In this document: in pieces, positions 24,726 to 32,772 of the stretch
How the letters are laid out: the number at the start of each line of letters is the position of its first letter
Numbering within the stretch: the stretch's first letter is position 1
Assembly: GCA_035718275.1 (NCBI GenBank)
Contig: DASTHI010000006.1
Coordinates: forward strand, 124,001 to 188,000
Direction: 5' to 3'
Length of the DNA: 64,000 nt
Origin: Pseudolabrys sp035718275
GTDB taxonomy: Bacteria > Pseudomonadota > Alphaproteobacteria > Rhizobiales > Xanthobacteraceae
Program-made: the position numbers and the translations under genes
The notes under the pieces: generated by a model
Told to the model about the DNA's origin: nothing
The model's input: only the letters and a program-made list of their open reading frames with translations
The model's database searches: none

Positions 24726-25136
24726 ATGCGCGTGATTTGGGCGGTCATGACGGCTGCCATGCTCACCTGGAGCCCAGCGTGGGCCGACGAATCCGACAAC
24801 TCCGTTGTACCCAAGAATGGCGACGCCGCCGTCGGAGTCGGGGTGATATGCAACACTGCCGAAGAGGCGCAAGAGTTCGTGAAATTGCGCAGCAACGGCG
24901 CTGAGGCTCAGGATGCCATTCAATCGGTGAATGCCGGGGCAAATGACGAGCGGGCCTGCGGGGTGGCCGCCATCGCCTTCGTTCGCGACGAAACCGTCCA
25001 CACCACGACGCTTCACGACAAGCTCGTGCAGGTGGTGCGCATCAACGTGGTTGCAGGTTTCAACGGCTCGGCGTGGCAGGCAGCGTCGGGCGTGATCCAG
25101 TACGCGGTGCTGGAAGGAGGAGGCGAGTCGATCTGA
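24726..25136 (+). CDS. Hypothetical exported protein
   Basis: 136 residues from ATG 24726, preceded by GGAGG. The signal peptide VIWAVMTAAMLTWSPAWA is cleaved before DES. The mature part has two cysteines (VICNTAEEAQEFVKL, ERACGVAAIAFV) that could form a disulfide, and a C-terminal beta region. I have the impression of a recurrent alphaproteobacterial hypothetical family but no name or function. 57 bases before the next gene on the same strand. Confidence 0.6.
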   Translation: MRVIWAVMTAAMLTWSPAWADESDNSVVPKNGDAAVGVGVICNTAEEAQEFVKLRSNGAEAQDAIQSVNAGANDERACGVAAIAFVRDETVHTTTLHDKLVQVVRINVVAGFNGSAWQAASGVIQYAVLEGGGESI

Positions 25137-25193
25137 GGCGGCGAGGCTCGGACCCCGCGGGTTGCTGGGGGCGCGAAGCAAAGGAGTCGTCCC

Positions 25194-25634
25194 GTGTTGC
25201 ACCGTTACATATTCGCCGGAGCGATGATGCTGGTAGCGATGACGCTGCCCGCTCTTGCTGCCGGCAACAGTGCCCAGAGAGCGACGGGCGCGGTGGTGTT
25301 GAGCGACGGCACAAGGGTGTCGCAAAAACCCGACCTGCCGAGGCTGAACCTCACTAATCAGCAACGCGAAATGATCCGCAAGAGCGTTGCCTCCCAGCAC
25401 GCCGACGTGGAATTTCGCCTCAAGAGCACAAAGTCAGCAAAGAGTTTCACGCCGAAGGTAGGGGCCAAGTTGCCGAAAGGCGTCAAGCCGTATGGGTTGC
25501 CGTCCGAAGTCTTGGGCAAGCTGCCGAAGCTGCGCGACTACGGCTATGTCACCATGAAGGATCAGGTTCTCATCGTGAACGCGATGGACAAGACCATCGT
25601 TGATCTGTTTCCCGAGACGCGCCCCATCACGTGA
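25194..25634 (+). CDS. Exported protein with DUF1236-like C-terminus (paralogue of the 21-kb protein)
   Basis: 146 residues from GTG 25194, with AAGGAG about ten bases upstream. The signal peptide FAGAMMLVAMTLPALAA is followed by a domain starting NLTNQQREMIRKSVASQ and ending YVTMKDQVLIVNAMDKTIVD. The order (helix with QR, prolines, a tyrosine-rich strand, then VLIV and a D/E-x-x-T-x-x-V turn) parallels the C-terminal domain of the protein at 21054. DUF1236-like by eye. Function unknown. Confidence 0.6.
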   Translation: MLHRYIFAGAMMLVAMTLPALAAGNSAQRATGAVVLSDGTRVSQKPDLPRLNLTNQQREMIRKSVASQHADVEFRLKSTKSAKSFTPKVGAKLPKGVKPYGLPSEVLGKLPKLRDYGYVTMKDQVLIVNAMDKTIVDLFPETRPIT

Positions 25635-25782
25635 GCCTTTTCATCGCGCCTGCGGCAGGGCTCGATTGGCTTCTATGACGAAGCCGCGGCTTTAACCAAT
25701 TCAGCCGTTTTCAGTTGCGATTGTTGGCAGGCGCGCTGAGATAGCGCGGGACCCACCAGGCCCCCTTATCGAGGTTCCCGCC

Positions 25783-26058
25783 ATGCACAAGTTTGTCTTG
25801 TCGACACTGGTTGCAGCGCTTGCGTTCGGCACGCTCGGCATGCGGGCGGATGCCGCCGATCTTGGACCGGAATTGGGGGCAGGGTCGCGTCATATCCGCT
25901 CGACATTGTACGGATGGAATTGGCGAGATCGCTGCGCCTGGGCCGGCTATTACTGCCTCTATGCCTGGGACGGGTATGTGTATCGCTATCCGTGGGATGA
26001 TCGGCCGTCAGCACTCGCGTATCATTCGCGCCGGCATCGGCATTTTCGGTACCGATAG
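25783..26058 (+). CDS. Small secreted Trp/Tyr-rich protein
   Basis: 91 residues. A signal peptide FVLSTLVAALAFGTLGMRADA is followed by a short mature part rich in tryptophan, tyrosine and arginine (LYGWNWRDRCAWAGYYCLY, then WDGYVYRYPWDD) with two cysteines, ending in a basic SRRHRHFRYR. The composition suggests a surface or envelope-associated peptide. No family recognised. A GAGG lies about ten bases before the ATG. Confidence 0.6.
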   Translation: MHKFVLSTLVAALAFGTLGMRADAADLGPELGAGSRHIRSTLYGWNWRDRCAWAGYYCLYAWDGYVYRYPWDDRPSALAYHSRRHRHFRYR

Positions 26059-26085
26059 CAAACGGCTTACTCCGTGCGGCCCTGA

Positions 26086-26436
26086 ATGCTCTATCTGACA
26101 ATCAAGGCGGCGCTGTCCGGCATTCTGGCGGCCGCCGTATCGGAGATTGCCAAACGTAGTCCGGCCTTCGGCGCACTAGTGGCGTCGCTGCCGCTCATCT
26201 CGATCATGGCGGTGATCTGGTTGTGGCGCGACACCGGCGATAACGAGCGTATTGCCTCGCATATGGTGGCGACGTTCTGGTACGTGATCCCTTCGCTCCC
26301 CATGTTCATGCTGATGCCGGCAATGCTTCGCGCCAGCATTGGATTCTGGCCCAGCCTCGTGGCCAGTTGTGCATTGACCGTGATCCTGTATGTGGCGACT
26401 GCGTGGATTCTGGCACGCTTCGGCATTAATCTGTAG
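26086..26436 (+). CDS. DUF3147 family small membrane protein
   Basis: 116 residues with four hydrophobic segments (about 3-19, 31-48, 62-84, 90-110). The motif KAALSGILAAAVSEIAKRSP, followed by GALVASLPLISIMAV, is typical of DUF3147 inner-membrane proteins. Function unknown; some resemble small transport or efflux units. It follows the preceding small secreted protein by 27 bases, perhaps in one transcript. Convergent with uvrB. Confidence 0.75.
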   Translation: MLYLTIKAALSGILAAAVSEIAKRSPAFGALVASLPLISIMAVIWLWRDTGDNERIASHMVATFWYVIPSLPMFMLMPAMLRASIGFWPSLVASCALTVILYVATAWILARFGINL

Positions 26437-26508
26437 CTTCCGTCCCGGGTGCACGAGCACACGACCCGATGCGGGGCCTACGGCAGAACGTGTCGCACCG
26501 GAAAGATG

Positions 26509-29343
26509 TCAGCTTCGGCGCTTGTTGCTGCGGAACCCACCGCGCATTCCAGGCCGCCCGAGCTTCGACCGCGGCGATTCCGATCGCGCCGGCTTCACCT
26601 CGTGCGAGAGCGCGATGCCCATCTCATCGAGGTGAGGCTTGTGCGGACGGTCGGTTCGTGACGAGCTCCGCAATCCCTTCGTCTGCGCCGCCATCACGTT
26701 ACGTGCGGTTGGGTTGTCCAGCACCGCCATCTCGGCTGCGCGCAGGCGCTTGATCTCGTCGCGCAGGCGTGCGGCCTCTTCGAAATCGAGATCGGCTGCG
26801 GCCTCGCGCATCCGCGTCTCGAGATCGGCGATCACGGCTTCGAGATTGTGACCGATAGTCGCCGCTTCGCCGAAGCCTGCCCCTGATCGCGGATCGCCGG
26901 TGCCCGTGCCGATCAGCACGTGGTCCCGCTCGTAGACGCTCTCGAGAATATCGGCGATGCCCTTGCGCACGCTCTCCGGCGTGATGCCGTTCGCCGTGTT
27001 GTATTCCATCTGCTTCTCGCGCCGGCGGTTGGTCTCCTCGATCGCGCGCTGCATCGAACCGGTGATCGCGTCGGCATAGAGGATCACCTTGCCGTCGATG
27101 TTGCGGGCGGCGCGGCCGATGGTCTGGATGAGACTGGTCTCGCTGCGGAGGAATCCTTCCTTGTCGGCGTCGAGAATCGCGACCAGTGCGCATTCGGGAA
27201 TGTCGAGGCCTTCGCGCAGGAGATTGATCCCGACCAGTGCGTCGAAGGCACCGAGCCGCAGGTCACGGATGATTTCGATGCGCTCCAGCGTGTCGATGTC
27301 GGAATGCATGTAACGCACGCGAATTCCCTGCTCGTGCAGATATTCGGTCAGGTCCTCGGCCATGCGCTTGGTCAGCACGGTGACGAGCGAACGGAAGCCC
27401 TTTGCCGCCACCTGCCGGACCTCGCCGACGAGATCGTCGACCTGCAGGCGCGCCGGCCGCACATCGACCGGAGGATCGATGAGTCCGGTCGGACGGATCA
27501 CCTGCTCGACGAACACGCCGCGCGCTTCCTCCAGCTCCCAGGGCCCGGGAGTAGCCGACACGGCGATTGTCTGCGGCCGCATGGCATCCCACTCCTCGAA
27601 GCGCAGCGGCCGGTTGTCCATGCAGGAGGGCAGACGGAAACCGTATTCGGCCAGTGTTGCCTTGCGGCGGAAGTCGCCGCGATACATGCCGCCGAGCTGC
27701 GGGATGGTGACATGGCTCTCGTCCACGAATACGAGCGCGTTATCGGGCACGTATTCAAACAGCGTAGGCGGCGGCTCGCCCGGCTTGCGGCCGGTGAGAT
27801 AGCGCGAATAGTTCTCGATGCCGGCACAGGACCCGGTCGCCTCCATCATTTCGAGATCGAAGACGGTGCGCTGCTCGAGCCGCTGCGCCTCCAGCAGACG
27901 TCCGGCCGCGTTGAGCTGATCAAGCCGCTGTCGAAGTTCCTGCTTGATCCCAGCGATCGCCTGGATGAGCGTCGGACGCGGCGTCACATAGTGGGAATTG
28001 GCGTAGATCTTCACGAACTCCAGCTCGTCCGTCTTCTGGCCGGTGAGCGGATCCATCTCTTCGATCTTCTCGATCTCGTCGCCGAACAGATGGATGCGCC
28101 AGGCGCGGTCCTCGTAGTGCGCCGGGAAGATGTCAACAGTATCGCCGCGTACGCGGAACGATCCGCGGAAGAAATCGCCTTGCGTGCGCTTGTACTGCAA
28201 AGCCACCAGATCGGCGAGCAGCTGGCGCTGCTCGATTCTGCCGCCCTGCCTGAGCGTAAAGGTCATCGCGGAGTAGGTTTCGACCGACCCGATGCCGTAG
28301 ATGCACGACACCGAGGCCACGATCACGACGTCATCGCGCTCGAGCAGCGCGCGCGTCGCCGAATGACGCATGCGGTCGATCTGCTCGTTGATAGAGGATT
28401 CCTTCTCGATATAAGTGTCGGTGCGCGGGACGTAGGCCTCAGGCTGGTAGTAGTCGTAATAGGAAACGAAGTATTCCACAGCGTTATCGGGAAAGAACGA
28501 CTTGAATTCGCCATAGAGCTGCGCGGCCAGCGTCTTGTTCGGCGCGAGGATCAGGGCGGGGCGCTGCGTCGCCTCGATGACCTTGGCCATTGTGAAGGTC
28601 TTACCCGAGCCGGTGACTCCGAGCAGGACTTGCGTGCGATCGTTGCGCTTGACGCCTTCGACAAGCTCGGCAATCGCCTGTGGCTGGTCGCCTTTCGGCT
28701 CAAAATCCGAAGCGATGACCAGCGCCTTGCCGCCTTCGGATTTTTCCGGCCGCGGCGGGCGATGCGGTGTCCACGGCACCGTCGTGAATTCCGGGCGCCC
28801 TTCGCGCAGCAGACGCTCGAGAGACTGCTGGCTTGCCATGCCGGCGAAGCCACCGGGCTGCGTCGGCAGATCGGCGCGTGGCAGACGGTATTTTGCTTCA
28901 TCGCTAAGCCCGAGCTCTTCGGCGAGCCTGGGATCGAGCCCGCTGACCGGCGGCGTCTCGAAATCGGCCTGTCGGGACTCCTTGAATTCGTTGGCGGTCG
29001 ACTTGCGTGCGATGTGCGCGGCGGAGAAATCGCGGCGGCGATCCCAGGAATTGTCCGGCGGCGGTTGCAGCCCGCTGGTGTGTGTTGTTCGGGAACTGCG
29101 CGCAGCATCGCTGGGTGAGGGGGCTCGAGACTCGCCGGCGTCATTGCTTTTCACCCGCGCCTTCGGTGTGTGTTGAGCTCCTGTGCCGGAGCCGATTCCG
29201 GCCGTTCCCTTCCTGATCGCCGGATTGAGCAGATCCGCGAGCGCGGCGGGTGTCGCCGGCTCATCCGGCCGCGCTGCCTTGGCGCGGGTCGGTTTTGCCG
29301 GATCGTTGTTCTTTTGCCGCTTTTTCGGAGGAGGCTTGGCCAT
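26509..29343 (-). CDS. uvrB: Excinuclease ABC subunit B with long N-terminal extension
   Basis: 944 residues from ATG 29343; the frame is open to 29427. UvrB is the damage-verifying helicase-like subunit of nucleotide excision repair. The canonical protein begins only at about residue 211 (ASDFEPKGDQPQAIAELVEG). The Walker A motif is LLGVTGSGKTFTMA, the beta-hairpin region YYDYYQPEAYVPRTDTYIEK is present, and a C-terminal UVR motif for UvrC contact is visible (EAVIADLETRMREAAADLDF). The extra 205 or so residues are Pro/Lys/Ser-rich and probably disordered, an enlargement seen in rhizobial UvrB proteins. I could not find a LexA box upstream. Confidence 0.96.
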   Translation of the reverse strand: MAKPPPKKRQKNNDPAKPTRAKAARPDEPATPAALADLLNPAIRKGTAGIGSGTGAQHTPKARVKSNDAGESRAPSPSDAARSSRTTHTSGLQPPPDNSWDRRRDFSAAHIARKSTANEFKESRQADFETPPVSGLDPRLAEELGLSDEAKYRLPRADLPTQPGGFAGMASQQSLERLLREGRPEFTTVPWTPHRPPRPEKSEGGKALVIASDFEPKGDQPQAIAELVEGVKRNDRTQVLLGVTGSGKTFTMAKVIEATQRPALILAPNKTLAAQLYGEFKSFFPDNAVEYFVSYYDYYQPEAYVPRTDTYIEKESSINEQIDRMRHSATRALLERDDVVIVASVSCIYGIGSVETYSAMTFTLRQGGRIEQRQLLADLVALQYKRTQGDFFRGSFRVRGDTVDIFPAHYEDRAWRIHLFGDEIEKIEEMDPLTGQKTDELEFVKIYANSHYVTPRPTLIQAIAGIKQELRQRLDQLNAAGRLLEAQRLEQRTVFDLEMMEATGSCAGIENYSRYLTGRKPGEPPPTLFEYVPDNALVFVDESHVTIPQLGGMYRGDFRRKATLAEYGFRLPSCMDNRPLRFEEWDAMRPQTIAVSATPGPWELEEARGVFVEQVIRPTGLIDPPVDVRPARLQVDDLVGEVRQVAAKGFRSLVTVLTKRMAEDLTEYLHEQGIRVRYMHSDIDTLERIEIIRDLRLGAFDALVGINLLREGLDIPECALVAILDADKEGFLRSETSLIQTIGRAARNIDGKVILYADAITGSMQRAIEETNRRREKQMEYNTANGITPESVRKGIADILESVYERDHVLIGTGTGDPRSGAGFGEAATIGHNLEAVIADLETRMREAAADLDFEEAARLRDEIKRLRAAEMAVLDNPTARNVMAAQTKGLRSSSRTDRPHKPHLDEMGIALSHEVKPARSESPRSKLGRPGMRGGFRSNKRRS

Positions 29344-29426
29344 CGTCCGAATATGGGGCGAGTCCGCGAGCGAGGAAAGTGCGATCAGGGCGTCGCGGGA
29401 ACCCCTATTGCCGAGGGAGGATTGCA

Positions 29427-30827
29427 ATGATCACTGCCGAGGCCCTTCAGCACATCAGATCGAAATTTCGCGGCGACTTGATCACTCGCGACGACCCGCG
29501 TTTCGACGCGGCGAGAAAGGTGTTCAACGCGATGATCGACCGCAGACCCGGTCTCATCGCGCGCTGCACGTCGCCTGAAGACGTTGCTCACATCATCAAA
29601 CTGGCACATGACCGCGGAGAAGTTTTGTCCGTGCGCTGCGCCGGTCATAATGTCGCCGGCTACGCCGTCTGCGATGAAGGCGTGGTCATCGACCTTTCTC
29701 CGATGAAGCAGATCGACGTCGATCCGGTGGAGCGTTCCGTGCGCGTTGAAGCCGGGGCGACGTGGGGTGAGGTCAACGATGCGCTGCAGGGTCATGGTCT
29801 TGCCGCCACAGGCGGCTTCGTCTCTGTCACGGGCGTTTCCGGCCTGACCCTCGGCGGCGGCTTCGGCTGGCTGATGCGCAAGCACGGGCTTGCGCTCGAC
29901 AATCTGATTTCGGCGCAAGTCGTGCTTGCAGACGGCGAGCACGTCACCGCGAGCGCTGCGGAGAACCCCGATCTTTTCTGGGCCATACGCGGCGGCGGGG
30001 GCAATTTCGGTGTCGTGACCTCCTTCCAATTTCGTGTCCACCCGGCCGGAACCGTATTCGCCGGAATCGTCCTGCATCCGGCGAGCGGCGCGACCGACGT
30101 CCTTCGCCATTGGCGCGAATTCGAGAAGACCTCGCCGAACGACCTCACGCAGGGCGCGCTGTTGTTTCATTTCCCCGACGATCCGTCAGCACCGCCGGCT
30201 TTGCGGGCGTCTCCTGTCATCGGTGTCGGCGGGGTTTGCGCGGGACCACCGGGCGATGGCGAGCGGGTCCTGGCCCCGTTGCGCAACTACGGGCCGCCCG
30301 TAGCGGACCTGTTCCAGCCTATGCCCTACAATGCCGCCCAACGCATGGCGGATTTTCTCTGGCCACCAGGCCTGCACAATTACTGGAAATCGAGCTACCT
30401 GGAGCGCCTGAGCGACGAGGCCATCGACGTCATTGCTGATTTCTTCGGGCGAGTCCCGTCGCGGCGTACCGTTGTCGTGCTCGAATACTACGGGAGCGAC
30501 GGCGCCATGCAGCGCGTCGCGGATTCCGACACGGCCTTCGGGCATCGCGGATTTCCCTATAATTTCCTGGTCACATCCGCCTGGTCCGCGCCCGCGGAGG
30601 GCGAGCGTAACATCGAGTGGACGCGACAATTTTTCGAGGCGATGCGTCCGTTCGCCGCGAGCAGCGCGTACCTCAACTACATCGGTGATGAAGGCGCCGC
30701 CGGACTCGACGCCTCATACGGCGCCGGCAAACTGGCGCGGCTTGCGAGCCTCAAGGCGAAATACGATCCGGACAATATTTTCAGAATGAACCAGAATATT
30801 GCGCCGGCATCCGCTCCGAGCCGATGA
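29427..30827 (+). CDS. FAD-linked oxidase (6-hydroxynicotine/berberine-bridge oxidase type)
   Basis: 466 residues from ATG 29427, with GGGAGG seven bases before. The N-terminal FAD-binding PCMH domain is clear (LIARCTSPEDVAHIIKLAHD, RVEAGATWGEVNDALQGHG, GVSGLTLGGGFGWLMRKHGL). His in RCAGHNVAGYAV sits where these oxidases attach FAD covalently. The C-terminal BBE motif is seen in SSAYLNYIGDEG and the final YDPDNIFRMNQNI. It would oxidise an amine or alcohol, producing hydrogen peroxide; the substrate is unknown. Divergent from uvrB across 83 bases. Confidence 0.88.
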   Translation: MITAEALQHIRSKFRGDLITRDDPRFDAARKVFNAMIDRRPGLIARCTSPEDVAHIIKLAHDRGEVLSVRCAGHNVAGYAVCDEGVVIDLSPMKQIDVDPVERSVRVEAGATWGEVNDALQGHGLAATGGFVSVTGVSGLTLGGGFGWLMRKHGLALDNLISAQVVLADGEHVTASAAENPDLFWAIRGGGGNFGVVTSFQFRVHPAGTVFAGIVLHPASGATDVLRHWREFEKTSPNDLTQGALLFHFPDDPSAPPALRASPVIGVGGVCAGPPGDGERVLAPLRNYGPPVADLFQPMPYNAAQRMADFLWPPGLHNYWKSSYLERLSDEAIDVIADFFGRVPSRRTVVVLEYYGSDGAMQRVADSDTAFGHRGFPYNFLVTSAWSAPAEGERNIEWTRQFFEAMRPFAASSAYLNYIGDEGAAGLDASYGAGKLARLASLKAKYDPDNIFRMNQNIAPASAPSR

Positions 30828-30838
30828 GCACTCACGAA

Positions 30839-30900
30839 CTGGCGTCCGCGTTCTTTTGCGCGCGCGGCATGCCGGAATGCATTCTGCGCGCTGACGCCAG
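30839..30900. terminator. Long inverted repeat between convergent genes
   Basis: CTGGCGTC (30839-30846) pairs with GACGCCAG (30893-30900), and the inner CGCG at 30847 can pair with CGCG at 30887-30890. It lies in the 82 bases between the stops of the convergent flavin oxidase and MetE-C-like genes, fitting a shared bidirectional terminator. Confidence 0.45.
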
Positions 30901-30909
30901 CTATCGCGC

Positions 30910-32055
30910 CTACGCCCACAACTGCTTCGATGCGCGGCGTGCGCCTTCAGTCAGCGACTGCAGCTTGAGCCAGACGATCTTCGTGTCGACCTGCACTCGG
31001 CCGGCGAAAGTACCGAAGCCGCAATCGACACCGGCAATGACGTTCTCGCGCCCGACCACGGAAGCGAAGTTGAGGATACGGTCGCAAACCAGTTCCGGAT
31101 GCTCGACGACATTGGTGGTCGAGTCGATCACGCCCGGAATGATCTTCTTGCCGGCGGGAAGCTTCACCTCGCGCCAGATCTTCCACTCGTGCTCATGGCT
31201 CGGATTGGCGGCGGGGAAGGACACCGCGTGCGGACGCCCGCTGAGCACGATATCGACAATGTCCCTGAATTCCACGTCGGTGTGGTGCGGCGCCATGGTC
31301 GAGCCCCAGCATACGTGCATGCGCATCCGCTCAGCTGCGAGATCGCGAACCGCGTGGTTGAGTGCGGCGACATTGGTGGCGATGATTCTCCGGTAATCGC
31401 CGATCGGCAGGTCCGGATAGACCATGTGCCGCAGCATCGCGAGATCGGGGCAGTCAAGCTGCAGGATAAACCCGGCTTCGACGATCGCCTGATATTCGCG
31501 GCGCATCACGTCCGCAAGCGCGTAGATATATTCCTCGTCGCTCTTGTAGTACCGGTTCTTGAGATAGCGCGCGATCTGGCCAGGTGAAGGCGAGGTCATG
31601 AAGATGTCCTCGGCTTTCGCATCCTGCATCGCCGCCCTGGCAAGATCGATATCAGCCTGGGCCGCCGGCCAGTCCTTCCACCCGACCGGCCCATTGCAGG
31701 CCGGACGGTGCTGGAACGGCGATGCAAACTGCTTGAGGATTTCCGCAAGCTCGGGAAATTCGGGCTCGCCGGTGCCCATCGGTGGCGCGCTTTCGCCTTC
31801 GTAGCCAGTCAGCCGCTTGAGAACGTGCACGGTATAGTCGGTGCGGCCCTGCTCGCCGTCATTGATGATGTCGAGGCCGCATTCGACCTGCTTGCGGATG
31901 ACGCCGGCGACGGCCTCGCGCACTGCCGCCTGCAACTCGGCACGGTGGGCACCCGGGCTTTTCTCCTCGGCCAGCAGCATTTCCACGACCCTGGCGGTGC
32001 GTGGCAGGCTGCCGGTGTGTGTGGTGAGGATGCGGTTGGTCGGCCTGGTCATCAT
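30910..32055 (-). CDS. Methionine synthase II (cobalamin-independent, MetE C-terminal)-like protein
   Basis: 381 residues from the first of two ATGs at 32055. It matches the C-terminal catalytic half of MetE and related methyltransferase/lyase enzymes. The start ILTTHTGSLPR is typical, and zinc-ligand candidates are in RMHVCWGS (His and Cys) and IAGVDCGFGTF (Cys). The N-terminal half of true MetE is absent, so it is unlikely to be the housekeeping methionine synthase. Such short proteins act on small thiols or unknown substrates, for example in epoxyalkane:coenzyme M transferases. It follows the ABM-domain gene by 17 bases. Confidence 0.8.
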   Translation of the reverse strand: MMTRPTNRILTTHTGSLPRTARVVEMLLAEEKSPGAHRAELQAAVREAVAGVIRKQVECGLDIINDGEQGRTDYTVHVLKRLTGYEGESAPPMGTGEPEFPELAEILKQFASPFQHRPACNGPVGWKDWPAAQADIDLARAAMQDAKAEDIFMTSPSPGQIARYLKNRYYKSDEEYIYALADVMRREYQAIVEAGFILQLDCPDLAMLRHMVYPDLPIGDYRRIIATNVAALNHAVRDLAAERMRMHVCWGSTMAPHHTDVEFRDIVDIVLSGRPHAVSFPAANPSHEHEWKIWREVKLPAGKKIIPGVIDSTTNVVEHPELVCDRILNFASVVGRENVIAGVDCGFGTFAGRVQVDTKIVWLKLQSLTEGARRASKQLWA

Positions 32056-32072
32056 TCGCAGTTGCTTCCCAT

Positions 32073-32372
32073 TCAAAAGCTGCGCATCACCTCGGTGACG
32101 TGCTCGACATTCGGCGGCGATGCGAAGCAATGGCCGACCAGATTGCGCCACTCCTGAAAATCGGCCGACTCGCGGAAATCCCTGGTGTGATTGTCCAGCG
32201 TTTCCCACTGCACGAAAAGCCTGTAGCGTTGCGGCATCTCGTGCGAACGCTGCAGCGTGACGGACTTACAGCCCTTGGCCCGCTGGAAGATCGGCGTCGC
32301 CTTTTTTACGCCGGCTTCGAACTCGGTCTCCATTCCGGGCTTCACGTCGATCTGCGCAATTTCGAGGATCAT
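32073..32372 (-). CDS. Antibiotic biosynthesis monooxygenase (ABM) domain protein
   Basis: 99 residues from ATG 32372. A ferredoxin-like dimeric alpha/beta fold is suggested by MILEIAQIDVKPGMETEFEA, then GCKSVTLQRSHEMPQRYRL and FVQWETLDNHTRDF. This is the pattern of ABM/quinol-monooxygenase-like proteins, which act on small aromatics or simply bind ligands. It is tightly followed by the MetE-C-like gene, suggesting that the two work in one pathway; the substrate is unknown. Confidence 0.8.
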   Translation of the reverse strand: MILEIAQIDVKPGMETEFEAGVKKATPIFQRAKGCKSVTLQRSHEMPQRYRLFVQWETLDNHTRDFRESADFQEWRNLVGHCFASPPNVEHVTEVMRSF

Positions 32373-32452
32373 GTCGGTTGTGTCCGTTTGAAAAGAGCGG
32401 GATAGAATTTTGATTATGGTCCGCTCGGGCGGAGCAGACAATTGTTTGCTAG

Positions 32453-32647
32453 CTAGCGAGCTTTCTCTTCCGGACGCTTGATTGCAGCCCTCCTGCGCAG
32501 ACACTCCGGGCAAAGGCAATCGTCAGCGACAGCGTCCGTCATCGGAATACGATATGGTTCGGCCGCACACCAGCAATCGGCAGACAGGCTGCATTCAAAC
32601 ACGACGCCGCAGCGGGCACAGGCGAGGCGACGGGGCTCGGCACTCAT
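32453..32647 (-). CDS. Cysteine-rich CWC family protein
   Basis: 64 residues. The cysteine pattern CARCGVVFEC, then ADCWCAAEPYRIP and DDCLCPECLRRR, fits the Cys-rich CWC family: small proteins with seven to eight cysteines that probably coordinate zinc. Function unknown. It lies 80 bases upstream of the ABM gene on the same strand. Confidence 0.75.
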   Translation of the reverse strand: MSAEPRRLACARCGVVFECSLSADCWCAAEPYRIPMTDAVADDCLCPECLRRRAAIKRPEEKAR

Positions 32648-32772
32648 GCCCTACACTGCGCGCAGTTGATGACGAGCACAAGTCTCTGCGGCCCTTGCGT
32701 TTCTGCGTGCCATCTGGCGCCGGGTCCGTGTCATGCTATCGTTGCGTCAACAACAAACAACGGGAGGGGACG

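Noticed and set aside
26920..29118. 732-codon open frame antisense to uvrB
   Set aside because: Lies entirely over a conserved gene in a high-GC region, has no family likeness and no ribosome site; a codon-bias artefact.
29344..29426. LexA box upstream of uvrB
   Set aside because: A GTTC is present but no second GTTC seven bases away, so the alphaproteobacterial SOS operator is not supported.
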